From NCBI GenBank assembly GCA_942636505.2, contig CALOGB020000009.1:186001-250000 (forward strand): a DNA stretch of 64,000 bases, read 5' to 3'. A program made the position numbers and the translations under genes. Under the pieces are notes generated by a model. That model was given only the letters and a program-made list of their open reading frames with translations. It searched no databases and was not told the DNA's origin. Source of the stretch: an uncultured bacterium (GTDB lineage: Bacteria; Pseudomonadota; Alphaproteobacteria; Sphingomonadales; Sphingomonadaceae). Positions 8,471-19,771 of the stretch are shown in pieces; positions within the stretch are counted from its first letter, which is position 1, and each line of letters begins with the position of its first letter.

Positions 8471-8518
8471 CGATTATCCTTCAATGCGTCGCCCAGTACC
8501 GCAACGCGCGAACGCCGA

Positions 8519-9103
8519 TCACGCCTGCGCGCGCGTAGCCCCCGGTCGCCATAGAACGTCGCCGGCCCCGTTTTGGTTCACTGCTCGCGACGCCACGAAC
8601 AGAAAATCCGATAGCCGGTTAACATACGCTAATGCCGCGGGATTCAGTGGCATATCGTGCGTCGCCGCGACCGCGGATCGCTCCGCGCGTCGTGAAATGG
8701 CTCGCGCCAGATGCAGTGCGGCGGCCTGCGGCGATCCGCCCGGCAGGATGAAGCTCCGCAACGGCGCGAGGTGTACGTTCATCGCATCGATCTCGCGCTC
8801 GAGTCGCTCAACCTGCGCCGGCATGATCCGCAGCACCATCTCGGAAGGCGCAAACCCGTCAGCGCCTGCGGGAGTCGCAAGGTCGGCACCAAGGTCGAAC
8901 AGATCGTTCTGAATCCGCTCCAGCGCCACGGCGAGCGGATCGCCGCCAAGCGCCACCACCGCCAAACCAATGGCGGAGTTCGCCTCGTCGACATCGCCGA
9001 TCGCCTGCATAAGTGCGCTGGCCTTCGACACGCGCGACCCGTCGACCAGCCCGGTCGTACCGTCGTCACCGGTTCGCGTGTAGATCTTGTTGAGTTTGAC
9101 CAT
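8519..9103 (-). CDS. Cob(I)yrinic acid a,c-diamide adenosyltransferase, PduO type
   Basis: A 194-residue cytosolic enzyme that transfers the adenosyl group of ATP to cob(I)alamin. The N-terminal ATP-binding motif Tyr-Thr-Arg-Thr-Gly-Asp-Asp-Gly-Thr-Thr-Gly-Leu (8-19) and the late Ala-x-x-x-Ala-Arg-x-x-x-Arg-Arg-Ala-Glu helix are diagnostic of PduO-type enzymes. The ATG at 9103 is chosen because the protein then starts Met-Val-Lys-Leu-Asn-Lys-Ile-Tyr-Thr; upstream in-frame codons run into repeat-like DNA. Its neighbour on the same strand is the HIG1-type small membrane protein, a pairing often seen in alphaproteobacteria. Confidence 0.93.
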   Translation of the reverse strand: MVKLNKIYTRTGDDGTTGLVDGSRVSKASALMQAIGDVDEANSAIGLAVVALGGDPLAVALERIQNDLFDLGADLATPAGADGFAPSEMVLRIMPAQVERLEREIDAMNVHLAPLRSFILPGGSPQAAALHLARAISRRAERSAVAATHDMPLNPAALAYVNRLSDFLFVASRAVNQNGAGDVLWRPGATRAQA

Positions 9104-9144
9104 CGGCCGATTCCTTGTGCCCGACCCTGCTGTGCTACAAGTCC

Positions 9145-9227
9145 GTCGCCCCAGCGAAAGCGGGGGCATCCTCGTGACTCGCGACATCCGCCTTACATCG
9201 AGATCCCAGTTTGCGCTGGGATGACGG
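9145..9227. repeat. Degenerate palindromic repeat (CCAGCGAAAGC/GCTGGG type)
   Basis: The arms GTCGCCCCAGCGAAAGCGGGGGCATC and GATCCCAGTTTGCGCTGGGATGACGG are imperfect inverted copies about 30 nt apart. It occupies most of the spacer between the adenosyltransferase and HIG1-type genes. Confidence 0.6.
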
Positions 9228-9250
9228 TAATTAAGAAAGTGCGTTAGACT

Positions 9251-9481
9251 CTAGTTCCGCCCCGCCGCGAACAGGATCACGACGACGATCAGGATCGCCA
9301 GCGCCTGAAAGAATATTCGCTGCTGCATCATCCGATTCGATTTCAGCGACGCCGCGCTCGGGCCGTTGCCGTCGCGAATCTGCGCGGTCCCCTCCTGCAG
9401 GAACGACACGACGCCCCGCACCAGGGCCACGACGGTCGCGATCATCGCCGCGATCAGGAGGATGACGAGGAATGTGTTCAT
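9251..9481 (-). CDS. Twin-transmembrane small protein (HIG1 domain type)
   Basis: A 76-residue protein with two membrane helices (about 4-27 and 55-72) separated by a polar loop that contains Asn-Arg-Met-Met-Gln-Gln-Arg, close to the Q/R-rich motif of the hypoxia-induced HIG1 family. Mitochondrial relatives associate with respiratory supercomplexes; the bacterial role is not established. The ATG at 9481 gives the compact two-helix protein; a different longer frame at 9500 lacks such structure. It is followed on the same strand by the adenosyltransferase gene. Confidence 0.82.
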   Translation of the reverse strand: MNTFLVILLIAAMIATVVALVRGVVSFLQEGTAQIRDGNGPSAASLKSNRMMQQRIFFQALAILIVVVILFAAGRN

Positions 9482-9564
9482 GGACGGAATGTAAGCGCAC
9501 CGGATGCTGCTAGCAATGGCCGTAGCAGTGTTGCGGAACCCTTCGTGATGCGTGCAAATGCTGC

Positions 9565-9915
9565 ATGTTATACTTGACGCTGAAAGCCTTGATTTCTGGC
9601 ATTCTTATCGCCGCCGCCTCGGAGATCGCCAAGCGCTATCCTGGCTTCGGCGCTCTGGTCGCGTCGCTGCCTTTGGTGTCGGTGCTCGGCATGATCTGGC
9701 TCTGGCGCTACAAGCCCGATCCGCGGACGATGGCCGCGCATGCCGGCGCGACCTTCTGGTACGTGCTGCCGTCGCTGCCGATGTTCCTGCTGATCCCGGC
9801 GATGCTGCGCCACGGCGCGCCGTTCTGGGTGTCGCTGGCGGCGGGGTGCGTGCTGACGATCGCGCTGTATGTTGGGATGACCTGGGCGGCGCCGAGGTTG
9901 GGGATCGAGCTTTAG
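9565..9915 (+). CDS. DUF3147 family membrane protein
   Basis: A 116-residue protein with four hydrophobic helices. It begins Met-Leu-Tyr-Leu-Thr-Leu-Lys-Ala-Leu-Ile-Ser-Gly and contains Phe-Gly-Ala-Leu-Val-Ala-Ser-Leu-Pro-Leu and a conserved Ile-Trp-Leu-Trp-Arg segment, matching the DUF3147 pattern. The function is unknown. It stands alone, is divergent from the HIG1-type gene, and its end is followed by a B-A repeat pair before the convergent gluQRS gene. Confidence 0.8.
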   Translation: MLYLTLKALISGILIAAASEIAKRYPGFGALVASLPLVSVLGMIWLWRYKPDPRTMAAHAGATFWYVLPSLPMFLLIPAMLRHGAPFWVSLAAGCVLTIALYVGMTWAAPRLGIEL

Positions 9916-9954
9916 CGCACCCATACAAGGAAAAGCACCCCCCCAGAAGAAACA

Positions 9955-10058
9955 CCACCCCGGCGAAGGCCGGGGCCCAATTGGAAAGGTCGCAGTAACG
10001 AAGCGCAGCGTTTAATTGGCAACGTGCCCCAAATGGGCCCCGGCCTTCGCCGGGGTGG
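9955..10058. repeat. Family B palindromic repeat
   Basis: The 104-bp element has CCACCCCGGCGAAGGCC/GGCCTTCGCCGGGGTGG arms. The core starts GGAAAGGTCGCAGTAACG, the best conserved asymmetric part of the family, and so gives the element a direction (forward here). Confidence 0.9.
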
Positions 10059-10088
10059 TGGTTGGGTTGAGCTACCGTGAACCAACAC

Positions 10089-10143
10089 TGTTTCCCCGCG
10101 AAGGCGGGGACCCAGACTGGGCTCCCGCCTTCGCGGGAGAACA
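10089..10143. repeat. Family A palindromic repeat paired with the B element
   Basis: 55 bp, 30 nt downstream of the B element. The left mini-hairpin is CCCCGCGAAGGCGGGG and the right is CTCCCGCCTTCGCGGGAG. Each pairs with itself, and the base changes match within a mini-hairpin rather than between the two. Confidence 0.9.
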
Positions 10144-10204
10144 AGGAGGCATGGGCTGCCATCCGTTTCTCAGCACACCTTGCCGCTGACTCGGACGTTG
10201 ACGA

Positions 10205-11059
10205 TCAGCAGCGCGAGACGGCCGCGATGACCCCACCCCGCACCCGAGCCGCCAACGCCACCCCATCCTCCCCCGCAGCCCGCATCTCCGCCAGCGACAA
10301 AGCCCCATCCCGCTTCGCCAACCGCCGCCCCGCCGCATCCACCACCAGCGGGTGATGATGATACGTCGGCACCGGCAACCCCAGCAAAGCCTGCAACACC
10401 CGGTGCACATCCGTCGCCGCAAACAGGTCCACCCCGCGCACCACGTCCGTCACGCCTTGCGCCGCATCGTCCAGAGTCACCGCCAGATGATAGCTAGCCG
10501 GCGCATCCTTCCGCGCCAGCACGACATCCCCCTGCGCCAGCGGATCGGCGACAACCGTCCCCGCGATCGCATCATGCCAAACAAGCGCGCCGGTAATCGC
10601 CACGGCCTTCGCCATGTCCAGCCGCCAGCAATGCGCCAGATGCAGCCGCGCAGCGACCTCATCCGCGCGCAAATCCCGACAAATCCCCGGATAGACCGGC
10701 CCGACATCCCCCTGCGGCGCCGACGCGCTCGCCGCGATCTCCGCCCTCGTACAGAAGCACGGATACACCAGCCCGCGCGCTTCCAAAGCCTCCAGCGCAA
10801 CATCATACGTAGCCAACCGGTCCGACTGGAACACCAGCGAGTCCCACCGCAACCCAAGCCACGCCAGATCCTCCAATATCCCCGCAACGAATTCAGGCCG
10901 ACTCCGCGTCCCATCGATATCCTCGATCCGCAGCAGGAACCGCCCGCCCCGCTCCCGCGCATAGTCATGCGCGCGGATCGCCGACACCGCGTGGCCCAGG
11001 TGCAACCGCCCGGTCGGGCTCGGCGCGAACCGCGTGACGACCGGTCCGTCGCTCAGCAT
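10205..11059 (-). CDS. gluQRS: Glutamyl-Q tRNA(Asp) synthetase
   Basis: A 284-residue paralogue of the glutamyl-tRNA synthetase catalytic domain that attaches glutamate to the queuosine base of tRNA(Asp). The class I HIGH-like motif is Phe-Ala-Pro-Ser-Pro-Thr-Gly-x-Leu-His-Leu-Gly-His. A Cys-Phe-Cys-Thr-Arg zinc-type segment lies after Leu-Val-Tyr-Pro, and the KMSKS loop is Leu-Ala-Lys-Arg-Asp. The anticodon-binding half of GluRS is absent, which defines the family. The ATG at 11059 fits. The C-terminal end is rather short after the KMSKS loop but within the family range. Confidence 0.92.
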   Translation of the reverse strand: MLSDGPVVTRFAPSPTGRLHLGHAVSAIRAHDYARERGGRFLLRIEDIDGTRSRPEFVAGILEDLAWLGLRWDSLVFQSDRLATYDVALEALEARGLVYPCFCTRAEIAASASAPQGDVGPVYPGICRDLRADEVAARLHLAHCWRLDMAKAVAITGALVWHDAIAGTVVADPLAQGDVVLARKDAPASYHLAVTLDDAAQGVTDVVRGVDLFAATDVHRVLQALLGLPVPTYHHHPLVVDAAGRRLAKRDGALSLAEMRAAGEDGVALAARVRGGVIAAVSRC

Positions 11060-11148
11060 GCTTGACCGACCGCCACGCGGCGTGCTGTCATGGCGGTGTC
11101 ATCGCTGTCGTCCATAGGGCGCTCTGCGAAGCCTGAGTGGGAGGAGCC

Positions 11149-11715
11149 GTGTTTCACCCCGATCTGATGCGTCATCCGGATGGTTGTCCGGCGCTCGTGC
11201 TCAATGCCGATTACACGCCGCTCTCTTACTATCCGCTCAGCGTCTGGCCGTGGCAAACCGCGGTCAAGGCTGTCTTCCTCGACCGCGTAGACATCGTCGC
11301 CACCTACGAGCGCGAAGTCCGCAGCGCCAATTTCGCGCTGAAACTGCCCTCGGTGATCGCGCTCAAGCAGTTCGTCCGACCGTCGCAATTTCCCGCCTTC
11401 ACCCGGTTCAACCTGTTCCTGCGCGACAAGTTCACCTGCCAATATTGCGGCAAGCTGCGCGATCTCACCTTCGACCATGTCGTCCCCCGCGCGCAAGGCG
11501 GTCGTACCACTTGGGAGAACGTCGTCACCGCCTGCTCGCCCTGCAACCTCAAGAAAGGCGGGCGCACGCCGAAACAGGCGGCGATGCCGCTCCATATCGA
11601 GGCGATCCGCCCGACCAACTGGCACCTCCAGGAACACGGCCGCAGCTTCCCGCCCAACTACCTGCACGACACGTGGCACGACTGGCTCTATTGGGACATC
11701 GAACTCGACGCCTGA
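11149..11715 (+). CDS. HNH endonuclease family protein
   Basis: A 188-residue protein with a zinc-ribbon HNH domain near its C-terminus: Cys97-x2-Cys100, Asp109-His110, Asn124, Cys129-x2-Cys132. The N-terminal half (Asn-Ala-Asp-Tyr-x-Pro-Leu-Ser-Tyr) is typical of the widespread chromosomal HNH family found in proteobacteria and cyanobacteria, whose natural role is unknown. GTG at 11149 is chosen over GTG at 11137 because GGGAGGAG lies at the right distance and the protein then starts Met-Phe-His-Pro-Asp-Leu. No phage or restriction context is present. Confidence 0.88.
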   Translation: MFHPDLMRHPDGCPALVLNADYTPLSYYPLSVWPWQTAVKAVFLDRVDIVATYEREVRSANFALKLPSVIALKQFVRPSQFPAFTRFNLFLRDKFTCQYCGKLRDLTFDHVVPRAQGGRTTWENVVTACSPCNLKKGGRTPKQAAMPLHIEAIRPTNWHLQEHGRSFPPNYLHDTWHDWLYWDIELDA

Positions 11716-11740
11716 CGGCATCGATACGACGGGAGATTCT

Positions 11741-12115
11741 ATGCAGGTGAAACTGGTAGCGGCGCTCGCCGCGACGGGAATTCTGGTGTCCGCGTGCGGC
11801 AACAAGGATGAGCAGCGCGCGCAGGCTGACGCCAATGCGGTCGGCTTCGTGCCGCCCTCGGTGACGTCGCGGCTCGATTTCGGGGCCAGCATGGAACGCC
11901 GCTTTCGCACGCTCGACCGCAACGGCGACGATCGGGTCACCAAGGACGAACTCCCCTCGCCGAACGCGCGCATCAAGGCATTCGACCGCAACAAGGACGG
12001 CGTCATCACCGCGATCGAATGGAGCGAAGGCACGCTCGCCTGGTTCGACAGGATGGACCTGAACCACGACGGCACGGTGACGTCGGAAGAGCGTGCGGAG
12101 TCGCGGAAGCGCTGA
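11741..12115 (+). CDS. EF-hand domain lipoprotein
   Basis: A 124-residue protein with a signal peptide and lipobox (Val-Ser-Ala-Cys, lipidated Cys19), so it is probably anchored in the envelope. Three EF-hand-like calcium loops follow: Asp59-x-Asn-x-Asp-x-x-x-x-x-x-Glu70, Asp82-x-Asn-x-Asp-x-x-x-x-x-x-Glu93 and Asp106-x-Asn-x-Asp-x-x-x-x-x-x-Glu117. The ATG at 11741 is preceded by GGGAGA. It follows the HNH gene by 25 nt and may share its transcript. Calcium sensing or buffering in the periplasm is inference. Confidence 0.88.
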   Translation: MQVKLVAALAATGILVSACGNKDEQRAQADANAVGFVPPSVTSRLDFGASMERRFRTLDRNGDDRVTKDELPSPNARIKAFDRNKDGVITAIEWSEGTLAWFDRMDLNHDGTVTSEERAESRKR

Positions 12116-12220
12116 TCTCCGCAACAATCTGTCGCTCCCGGGCCATTCGAAGCGGTGATTTAAGCGTGTCGCCTAGCGTTCACGGTTGACCTGATCCCTG
12201 CCGCAGCGCAGCAGGGAATC

Positions 12221-14896
<2,676 letters not shown>

Positions 14897-15044
14897 ACTC
14901 CCTCGCCCCTCCGGGGAGAGGGAAGGGGCCCGCCGCGCTTGCGGTGGGAAGGGAGAGGGGCGTTGGGATGGACGTCCCGAGCCTCACGCCCCTCACCCTT
15001 CCGCTCCTGCGTCGCTCCCTCCCTCTCCCCGCAGGGGAGAGGGA
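14897..15044. repeat. Family C paired palindrome filling a stop-to-stop gap
   Basis: The region begins directly after the ppc stop and ends directly before the stop of the convergent thioesterase gene. Arms such as CTCGCCCCTCCGGGGAGAGG and CCTCTCCCCGCAGGGGAGAGG form nested hairpins, with further purine-rich/pyrimidine-rich inverted segments between them. It may work as a bidirectional barrier, but it lacks the U-tract of an intrinsic terminator. Confidence 0.8.
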
Positions 15045-15437
15045 CTAGGAGTAAAACGGCGCGGCGACATCCTCGCGCACCCGCATCAACCGCCCAGTCG
15101 CGCGGTCGAGCAAAGCCCAAGTGGTCACCGCTTGCAGCTTTACCTTCCCGTCATAGCTCAAAAACCGAACATGCCGATCGAACCGAGCCCCCTTCGGCGC
15201 GCCTTCGACCCAGGTCTCACCAACGACCGTCTCCCCCGCCACCACACTCCCGCGGTAATCGATCTCATGCCGCGTCACGACCCACACATACGCCAGCTTG
15301 TGATCGGCCGGCGCCACCGCCTCCCAATGCGCGGTCGCAATCGCCTGGATCCACTGCACCCAGACCGCATTGTTCACATGCCCAAGCTCGTCGATATCCG
15401 CGTCCTGCGCCGTGATCGAGAGCGTGAACCGGCTCAC
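15045..15437 (-). CDS. Acyl-CoA thioesterase, 4HBT hotdog family
   Basis: A 130-residue hotdog-fold thioesterase. The active-site segment is Asp-Ile-Asp-Glu-Leu-Gly-His-Val-Asn-Asn (14-23), as in 4-hydroxybenzoyl-CoA thioesterase-type and FadM-like enzymes. I place the start at GTG 15437, which overlaps the TGA of the oligopeptidase gene as GTGA; an ATG at 15458 would add seven residues inside that gene. The overlap implies coupled translation with the S9 peptidase. The acyl substrate cannot be told from sequence. Confidence 0.85.
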   Translation of the reverse strand: MSRFTLSITAQDADIDELGHVNNAVWVQWIQAIATAHWEAVAPADHKLAYVWVVTRHEIDYRGSVVAGETVVGETWVEGAPKGARFDRHVRFLSYDGKVKLQAVTTWALLDRATGRLMRVREDVAAPFYS

Positions 15438-17488
15438 CCCGCGACGCCCAGCTGCCACAGCACGAACGCGTGTTCCTCGGCGCCCTCCCGCAGCGATTCG
15501 AACCGCCCCGACTTGCCGCCATGCCCCGCGCCCATGTTGGTCTTGAGCAGCAGCACGTTATCGTCGGTCTTCATCAACCGCAGCTTGGCCGCCCACTTCG
15601 CCGGCTCCCAATAGGTCACGCGCGGATCGTTGAGCCCGCCGCTGATGAACATCGGCGGATAGTCCTGCGCCTTGACGTTGTCGTACGGCGAATACGACCG
15701 AATCAACTCGAACGCAGCCTCGTCCTCGATCGGATTGCCCCACTCCGGCCACTCGCCCGGCGTCAGCGGCAGGCTCTCGTCGAGCATCGTGTTCAGCACG
15801 TCGACGAACGGCACGTCCGCAATCACCGCGCCCCACAGCTCGGGATCGGAATTGACCACCGCCCCCATCAGCTCGCCACCCGCGGACCGCCCCGCGATCG
15901 CGATCTTCCCTGCCGACGTCCACTGCGCATCGACCAGCGCCTTCGCCACATCGACGAAATCGTTGAACGTGTTCGCGCGCTTCTCCAGCTTGCCGTCGAG
16001 ATACCATTGCTGGCCCAGATCGTCGCCGCCACGGATATGCGCGATCGCATAGGCGAACCCGCGATCGAGCAGGCTCATCCGCCCGGTCGAGAAGCCCGGC
16101 GGGATCGCATAGCCGTACGCGCCATACGCATACAGGAACAAAGGCGCCGACCCATCGCGAACGAACCCCGCCGGATACACGATCGAAACCGGAATCTCGG
16201 TCCCGTCCCGCGCAACGATCTTCAGCCGCTCGGTCGCGTATTTCGCCGCGTCATAGCCGCTAGGAATTTCCTGCACCTTGAGCATCGTCCGCTCACCGGT
16301 ATCGACGTCATAGTCGTACACCGTCCCCGGCGTGACCATCGACTCATACCCAAGCCGCAACACCGTCATGTCGTACTCGGGATTGTCCCCCAGCCCCGCG
16401 ACATAGCTCGCCTCAGGGAAGCCGATCCGCTTGCCCTCGGTCGGCGTCTCGTATCGGTGGATCGCGATCTGATCGAGCCCGTCCTCGCGCCCGTCGACCA
16501 CGAAGAAGTCCTGATAACACTCCACGCCGGTCATGTAGAAATGCGGGCTCGCCGGAATCAGCTCGCTCCACGCATCCGGCTCCTCGACCAGCGCGGTACA
16601 AAGCCGGAAATTCGGATCGACGTCGTTGGTATGGATGAACAGCGTCCCGTCATGCTCGTCCACATCATATTCACGACCCACCTTCCGCGCCGAAACGAGG
16701 ATCGGCACCGCCAAAGGCTCGTGCGCAGGCAGCAGATACAGCTCGCTCGTCACATGATCGCTGGTCGCAATCACGATCCACTTGCGCGAACTCGTCTCGC
16801 CGACGCCGACGCGAAAGCCCTCGTCTTCCTCGTGGAACAGCACGACGTCCTCGGAGATCGGCGTCCCCAACCGGTGGAACCGCGCGTTGTCGGTCCGCCA
16901 CTGCTCGTTTGCCAGCCCGTACAGGAAGCCCGCATCGTCCGCGGTCCAGACGATCTCGCTGAGCATCCCCGGGATCACGTCGGGCAGATGCTCGCCGGTA
17001 TCCAGGTCCTTGACCCGAACCTCGAAGCGCTCGCTCCCATTGTCGTCGATCGCATAGGCAAGATAGCGCCCGTCATTGCTGATCGAGAACGCCCCGAGCC
17101 GGAAATACTCGTGCCCCTCCGCCAGCGCCGGCTCGTCGAGCAACAGCTCGTCGTCGCCGCCTGCAACGGGCTTCCGCCACCATTTCTTGTACTGGCCGCC
17201 GGTCTCGTACGCGGTCCAGTAGAGCCAGTCGCCATCCTTCTGCGGCACAGAGGATTCGTCCTCCTTGATACGCGCCTTCATCTCTTCGTAGATCGTGTCG
17301 ACCAGCGGCTGGTGGGGCGCCATCTGCGCCTCGAAATACGCGTTTTCGGTGGCGAGATACGCGAGGACGTCGGCGTCATCGACCTCCGGATAGTTCGGAT
17401 CCTTCAGCCACGCATACGGATCCTCGATCGTCACGCCATGCGTGGTGAAGCTGTGCGGGCGCTGTTCGGCGATGGGGGGCGTGGTCAT
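15434..17488 (-). CDS. ptrB: S9 family serine oligopeptidase (oligopeptidase B type)
   Basis: A 684-residue prolyl-oligopeptidase-family enzyme: an N-terminal seven-bladed propeller domain and a C-terminal alpha/beta hydrolase. The nucleophile is in Gly-Arg-Ser-Ala-Gly-Gly-Glu-Leu (near residue 534), the acidic residue in Gly-Leu-Asn-Asp-Pro-Arg-Val (near 619) and the histidine in Gly-Ala-Gly-His-Gly-Gly (near 656). The sequence around the nucleophile and the N-terminal Asp-Pro-Tyr-Ala-Trp-Leu fit oligopeptidase B, which cuts peptides after basic residues. It has no signal peptide, so it is likely cytosolic. First gene of a two-gene operon with the thioesterase. Confidence 0.9.
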   Translation of the reverse strand: MTTPPIAEQRPHSFTTHGVTIEDPYAWLKDPNYPEVDDADVLAYLATENAYFEAQMAPHQPLVDTIYEEMKARIKEDESSVPQKDGDWLYWTAYETGGQYKKWWRKPVAGGDDELLLDEPALAEGHEYFRLGAFSISNDGRYLAYAIDDNGSERFEVRVKDLDTGEHLPDVIPGMLSEIVWTADDAGFLYGLANEQWRTDNARFHRLGTPISEDVVLFHEEDEGFRVGVGETSSRKWIVIATSDHVTSELYLLPAHEPLAVPILVSARKVGREYDVDEHDGTLFIHTNDVDPNFRLCTALVEEPDAWSELIPASPHFYMTGVECYQDFFVVDGREDGLDQIAIHRYETPTEGKRIGFPEASYVAGLGDNPEYDMTVLRLGYESMVTPGTVYDYDVDTGERTMLKVQEIPSGYDAAKYATERLKIVARDGTEIPVSIVYPAGFVRDGSAPLFLYAYGAYGYAIPPGFSTGRMSLLDRGFAYAIAHIRGGDDLGQQWYLDGKLEKRANTFNDFVDVAKALVDAQWTSAGKIAIAGRSAGGELMGAVVNSDPELWGAVIADVPFVDVLNTMLDESLPLTPGEWPEWGNPIEDEAAFELIRSYSPYDNVKAQDYPPMFISGGLNDPRVTYWEPAKWAAKLRLMKTDDNVLLLKTNMGAGHGGKSGRFESLREGAEEHAFVLWQLGVAG

Positions 17489-17575
17489 GCCGGTGTGTTA
17501 GCCGTGCGGGGGGAGGATGCCAAACGCTGCGGCGTTGGGGAGCGATCGATAAAGACCGCCCACCACTCCCACCCA

Positions 17576-17679
17576 CCACCCCGGCGGAGGCCGGGGCCCA
17601 ATTGGAAAGGTTGCAGTAACTGCGCGCGATCCTCCGCTATTGCCGTCCCCCAATTGGGCCCCGGCCTCCGCCGGGGTGG
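17576..17679. repeat. Family B palindromic repeat
   Basis: The copy has GGCGGAGGCC/GGCCTCCGCC in both arms and a core that begins GGAAAGGTTGCAGTAACT. Forward orientation. Confidence 0.9.
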
Positions 17680-17712
17680 TGGCTGTTGGTATGGGCCACC
17701 GCACGCCCATCA

Positions 17713-17767
17713 TGTTTCCCCGCGAAGGCGGGGACCCAGACTGGGCTCCCGCCTTCGCGGGAGAACA
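17713..17767. repeat. Family A palindromic repeat paired with the B element
   Basis: 55 bp, 33 nt downstream of the B element, and almost identical to the A copy at 10089 (the CCCGCGAAGGCGGGGACCCAG core is the same). Confidence 0.9.
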
Positions 17768-17971
17768 GGGGGGCCGGCAGAATCGGTTCGCTCGTCTAGC
17801 GAACGTGCGTCCGGCGAGGTGTCGCCCCTCGCCGCTGTCCTACAAACCGCGTTTCTGCCACAACGCCCCGCATGACCCGGCAAACCCCGCTGCAATACCA
17901 ACGGGACGCGCATCGCAACCTCGCCAGACTGTGAACTTTGTGAACTTCGGCCCCAACGAGAGACCCAAGAC

Positions 17972-19771
17972 ATGCCCCCGCTGACCGACCGCCTCACCGC
18001 CCTCCGCACGCAACTCACCGCGCAAAACCTCGACGGCTTCGTGATCCCGCTCACCGACGAGCATATGAGCGAATATGTCGGCGGCTATGCACAGCGCCTC
18101 GGCTGGCTCACCGGCTTTGGCGGATCGGCAGGCACCGCGGTTGTGCTGGCCGACCGCGCGGCGATCTTCACCGATGGCCGCTACACGATCCAGGTCCGCG
18201 AGCAGGTCGATGGTGCGCACTGGGACTATGAGCCCGTGCCGCAGACCAGCCCCGCCGCGTGGCTTGGCAAGCATGCCCCCGAAGGCGGTCGAATCGGTTA
18301 CGACCCGTGGCTGCACACCGGGACCTGGGTCGCCGACGCCACCACCGCCCTTGCAGACCGCGGCGCGACGCTGGTCGCGGTAGAGACCAACCCGATCGAT
18401 GCGATCTGGACCGATCGCCCAGCCCCCTCGCCTGCCAAGCTGACCGTACAGCCGGACGAGTTCACCGGTGCATCGTCCGCCGAAAAGCGCGCAAGGATCG
18501 CCGACTGGCTGTCTGAGCAGAATGCCGACGCGGTCATTCTCTCCGCGCTAGATTCGATCGCGTGGGCGCTCAACGTCCGCGGTGGCGACGTCGATCACAC
18601 ACCCGTTGCGCTGTCCTACGCGATCGTCGGCGCGGACGGCACGACCGACCTGTTCGTCGCGCCCAACAAGCTCGACGACGCGGTCCGCCAGCATCTTGGC
18701 AACGCGGTCCGCCTCCATGGCCGCACCGCGTTCGCCGCTGCGCTGGGCACCTATTCCGGCAAGCGCGTCGCCGCCGATCCCGAGCGCGCGGTCGCCGCGA
18801 TCACGCAAGCGCTTGAGGCCGGCGGCGCGAAGATCCTGCCGCTGCGCGACCCCGTCGTGCTCGCCAAGGCGATCAAGAACCCGGTCGAGATAAGCGGCCA
18901 CCGCGCCGCCTCCGCCCGCGACGGCGCCGCGCTCGCGCGCTTCCTCCGCTGGGTCGAAACCGAATGCGTGAAGGGCGGCCAGACCGAACTCAGCGCCGCC
19001 GCCAAACTGCTCGCCTTCCGCGAACAGACCGGCGTCCTGAAGGACACGTCGTTCGACACGATCTCCGCCACCGGCCCCCACGGCGCGATCCCGCACTATC
19101 ACGTCACCGAGGAATCGAGCGCGCCGATCGAACCCGGCCAGCTCTATTTGATCGACTCTGGTGGCCAATATGCGGACGGCACCACCGACGTGACGCGCGT
19201 CATGCCGATCGGCGAACCGACCGAAGAAATGCGCGACCGCTTCACCCGCGTCCTGAAGGGCCATATCGGCATCGCCACGGCGGTATTTCCTGACGGCACG
19301 ATGGGCGGCCAGATCGACGCCTTCGCGCGCCGTCCGCTTTGGGAAGCCGGCCTCGATTTCGCGCACGGCACCGGCCATGGGATCGGCGCCTATTTGGCGG
19401 TGCACGAGGGTCCACAGCGGATCGCCTCGCCTAATTATCCCGGCGGCGCGGCGATGGAGCCCCTGCGCGCCGGCATGATGCTGTCGAACGAGCCCGGCTA
19501 TTACAAGGCGGGCGAATACGGCATCCGGATCGAGAACCTGATTCTGATCGAACCGCGCGCCATTCCCGGCGCCGACCGCGAGATGCTGGGCTTCGAGACG
19601 CTCACCTTCTGCCCGATCGAACGCACGCTGATCGAGCCGGCGTTGCTGACGACCGAAGAGCGCCATTGGGTCGACGACTATCACGCACAGGTGCTCGCGA
19701 TACTGACCCCCGAAATGACCGACGCGGAGGATCGCGCTTGGCTCACCGCCAAATGCGCCCCTCTCAACTAG
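17972..19771 (+). CDS. Xaa-Pro aminopeptidase, M24B metallopeptidase (three-domain type)
   Basis: A 599-residue dinuclear metal peptidase that removes the N-terminal residue ahead of proline. It has two creatinase-like N-terminal domains (about 1-310), the pita-bread catalytic domain and the C-terminal M24 extension. The metal ligands appear as Asp-Ser-Gly-Gly-x-Tyr-x-x-Gly-Thr-Thr-Asp, His in Gly-Thr-Gly-His-Gly-Ile-Gly, Glu in Asn-Glu-Pro-Gly-Tyr-Tyr and the later Glu in Arg-Ile-Glu-Asn-Leu. The ATG at 17972 is preceded by GAGAGACC. Its last eight bases overlap a small convergent gene. Confidence 0.94.
   Translation: MPPLTDRLTALRTQLTAQNLDGFVIPLTDEHMSEYVGGYAQRLGWLTGFGGSAGTAVVLADRAAIFTDGRYTIQVREQVDGAHWDYEPVPQTSPAAWLGKHAPEGGRIGYDPWLHTGTWVADATTALADRGATLVAVETNPIDAIWTDRPAPSPAKLTVQPDEFTGASSAEKRARIADWLSEQNADAVILSALDSIAWALNVRGGDVDHTPVALSYAIVGADGTTDLFVAPNKLDDAVRQHLGNAVRLHGRTAFAAALGTYSGKRVAADPERAVAAITQALEAGGAKILPLRDPVVLAKAIKNPVEISGHRAASARDGAALARFLRWVETECVKGGQTELSAAAKLLAFREQTGVLKDTSFDTISATGPHGAIPHYHVTEESSAPIEPGQLYLIDSGGQYADGTTDVTRVMPIGEPTEEMRDRFTRVLKGHIGIATAVFPDGTMGGQIDAFARRPLWEAGLDFAHGTGHGIGAYLAVHEGPQRIASPNYPGGAAMEPLRAGMMLSNEPGYYKAGEYGIRIENLILIEPRAIPGADREMLGFETLTFCPIERTLIEPALLTTEERHWVDDYHAQVLAILTPEMTDAEDRAWLTAKCAPLN

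Larger units (their letters stand above)
17489..17971. other. 483-bp divergent intergenic region with a B-A repeat pair
   Basis: This spacer between the divergent oligopeptidase and Xaa-Pro aminopeptidase genes contains a forward B repeat (17576-17679) and a forward A repeat (17713-17767). The remaining 200 bases next to the aminopeptidase gene have no recognisable gene; promoters must lie here but I cannot define them. Confidence 0.7.

Noticed and set aside
15470..17875. Long open frame of about 800 codons opposite the oligopeptidase gene
   Set aside because: High-GC DNA leaves the antisense frames open. The predicted protein is Arg/His-rich without any recognisable domain, while the minus strand encodes a complete S9 peptidase with catalytic triad.
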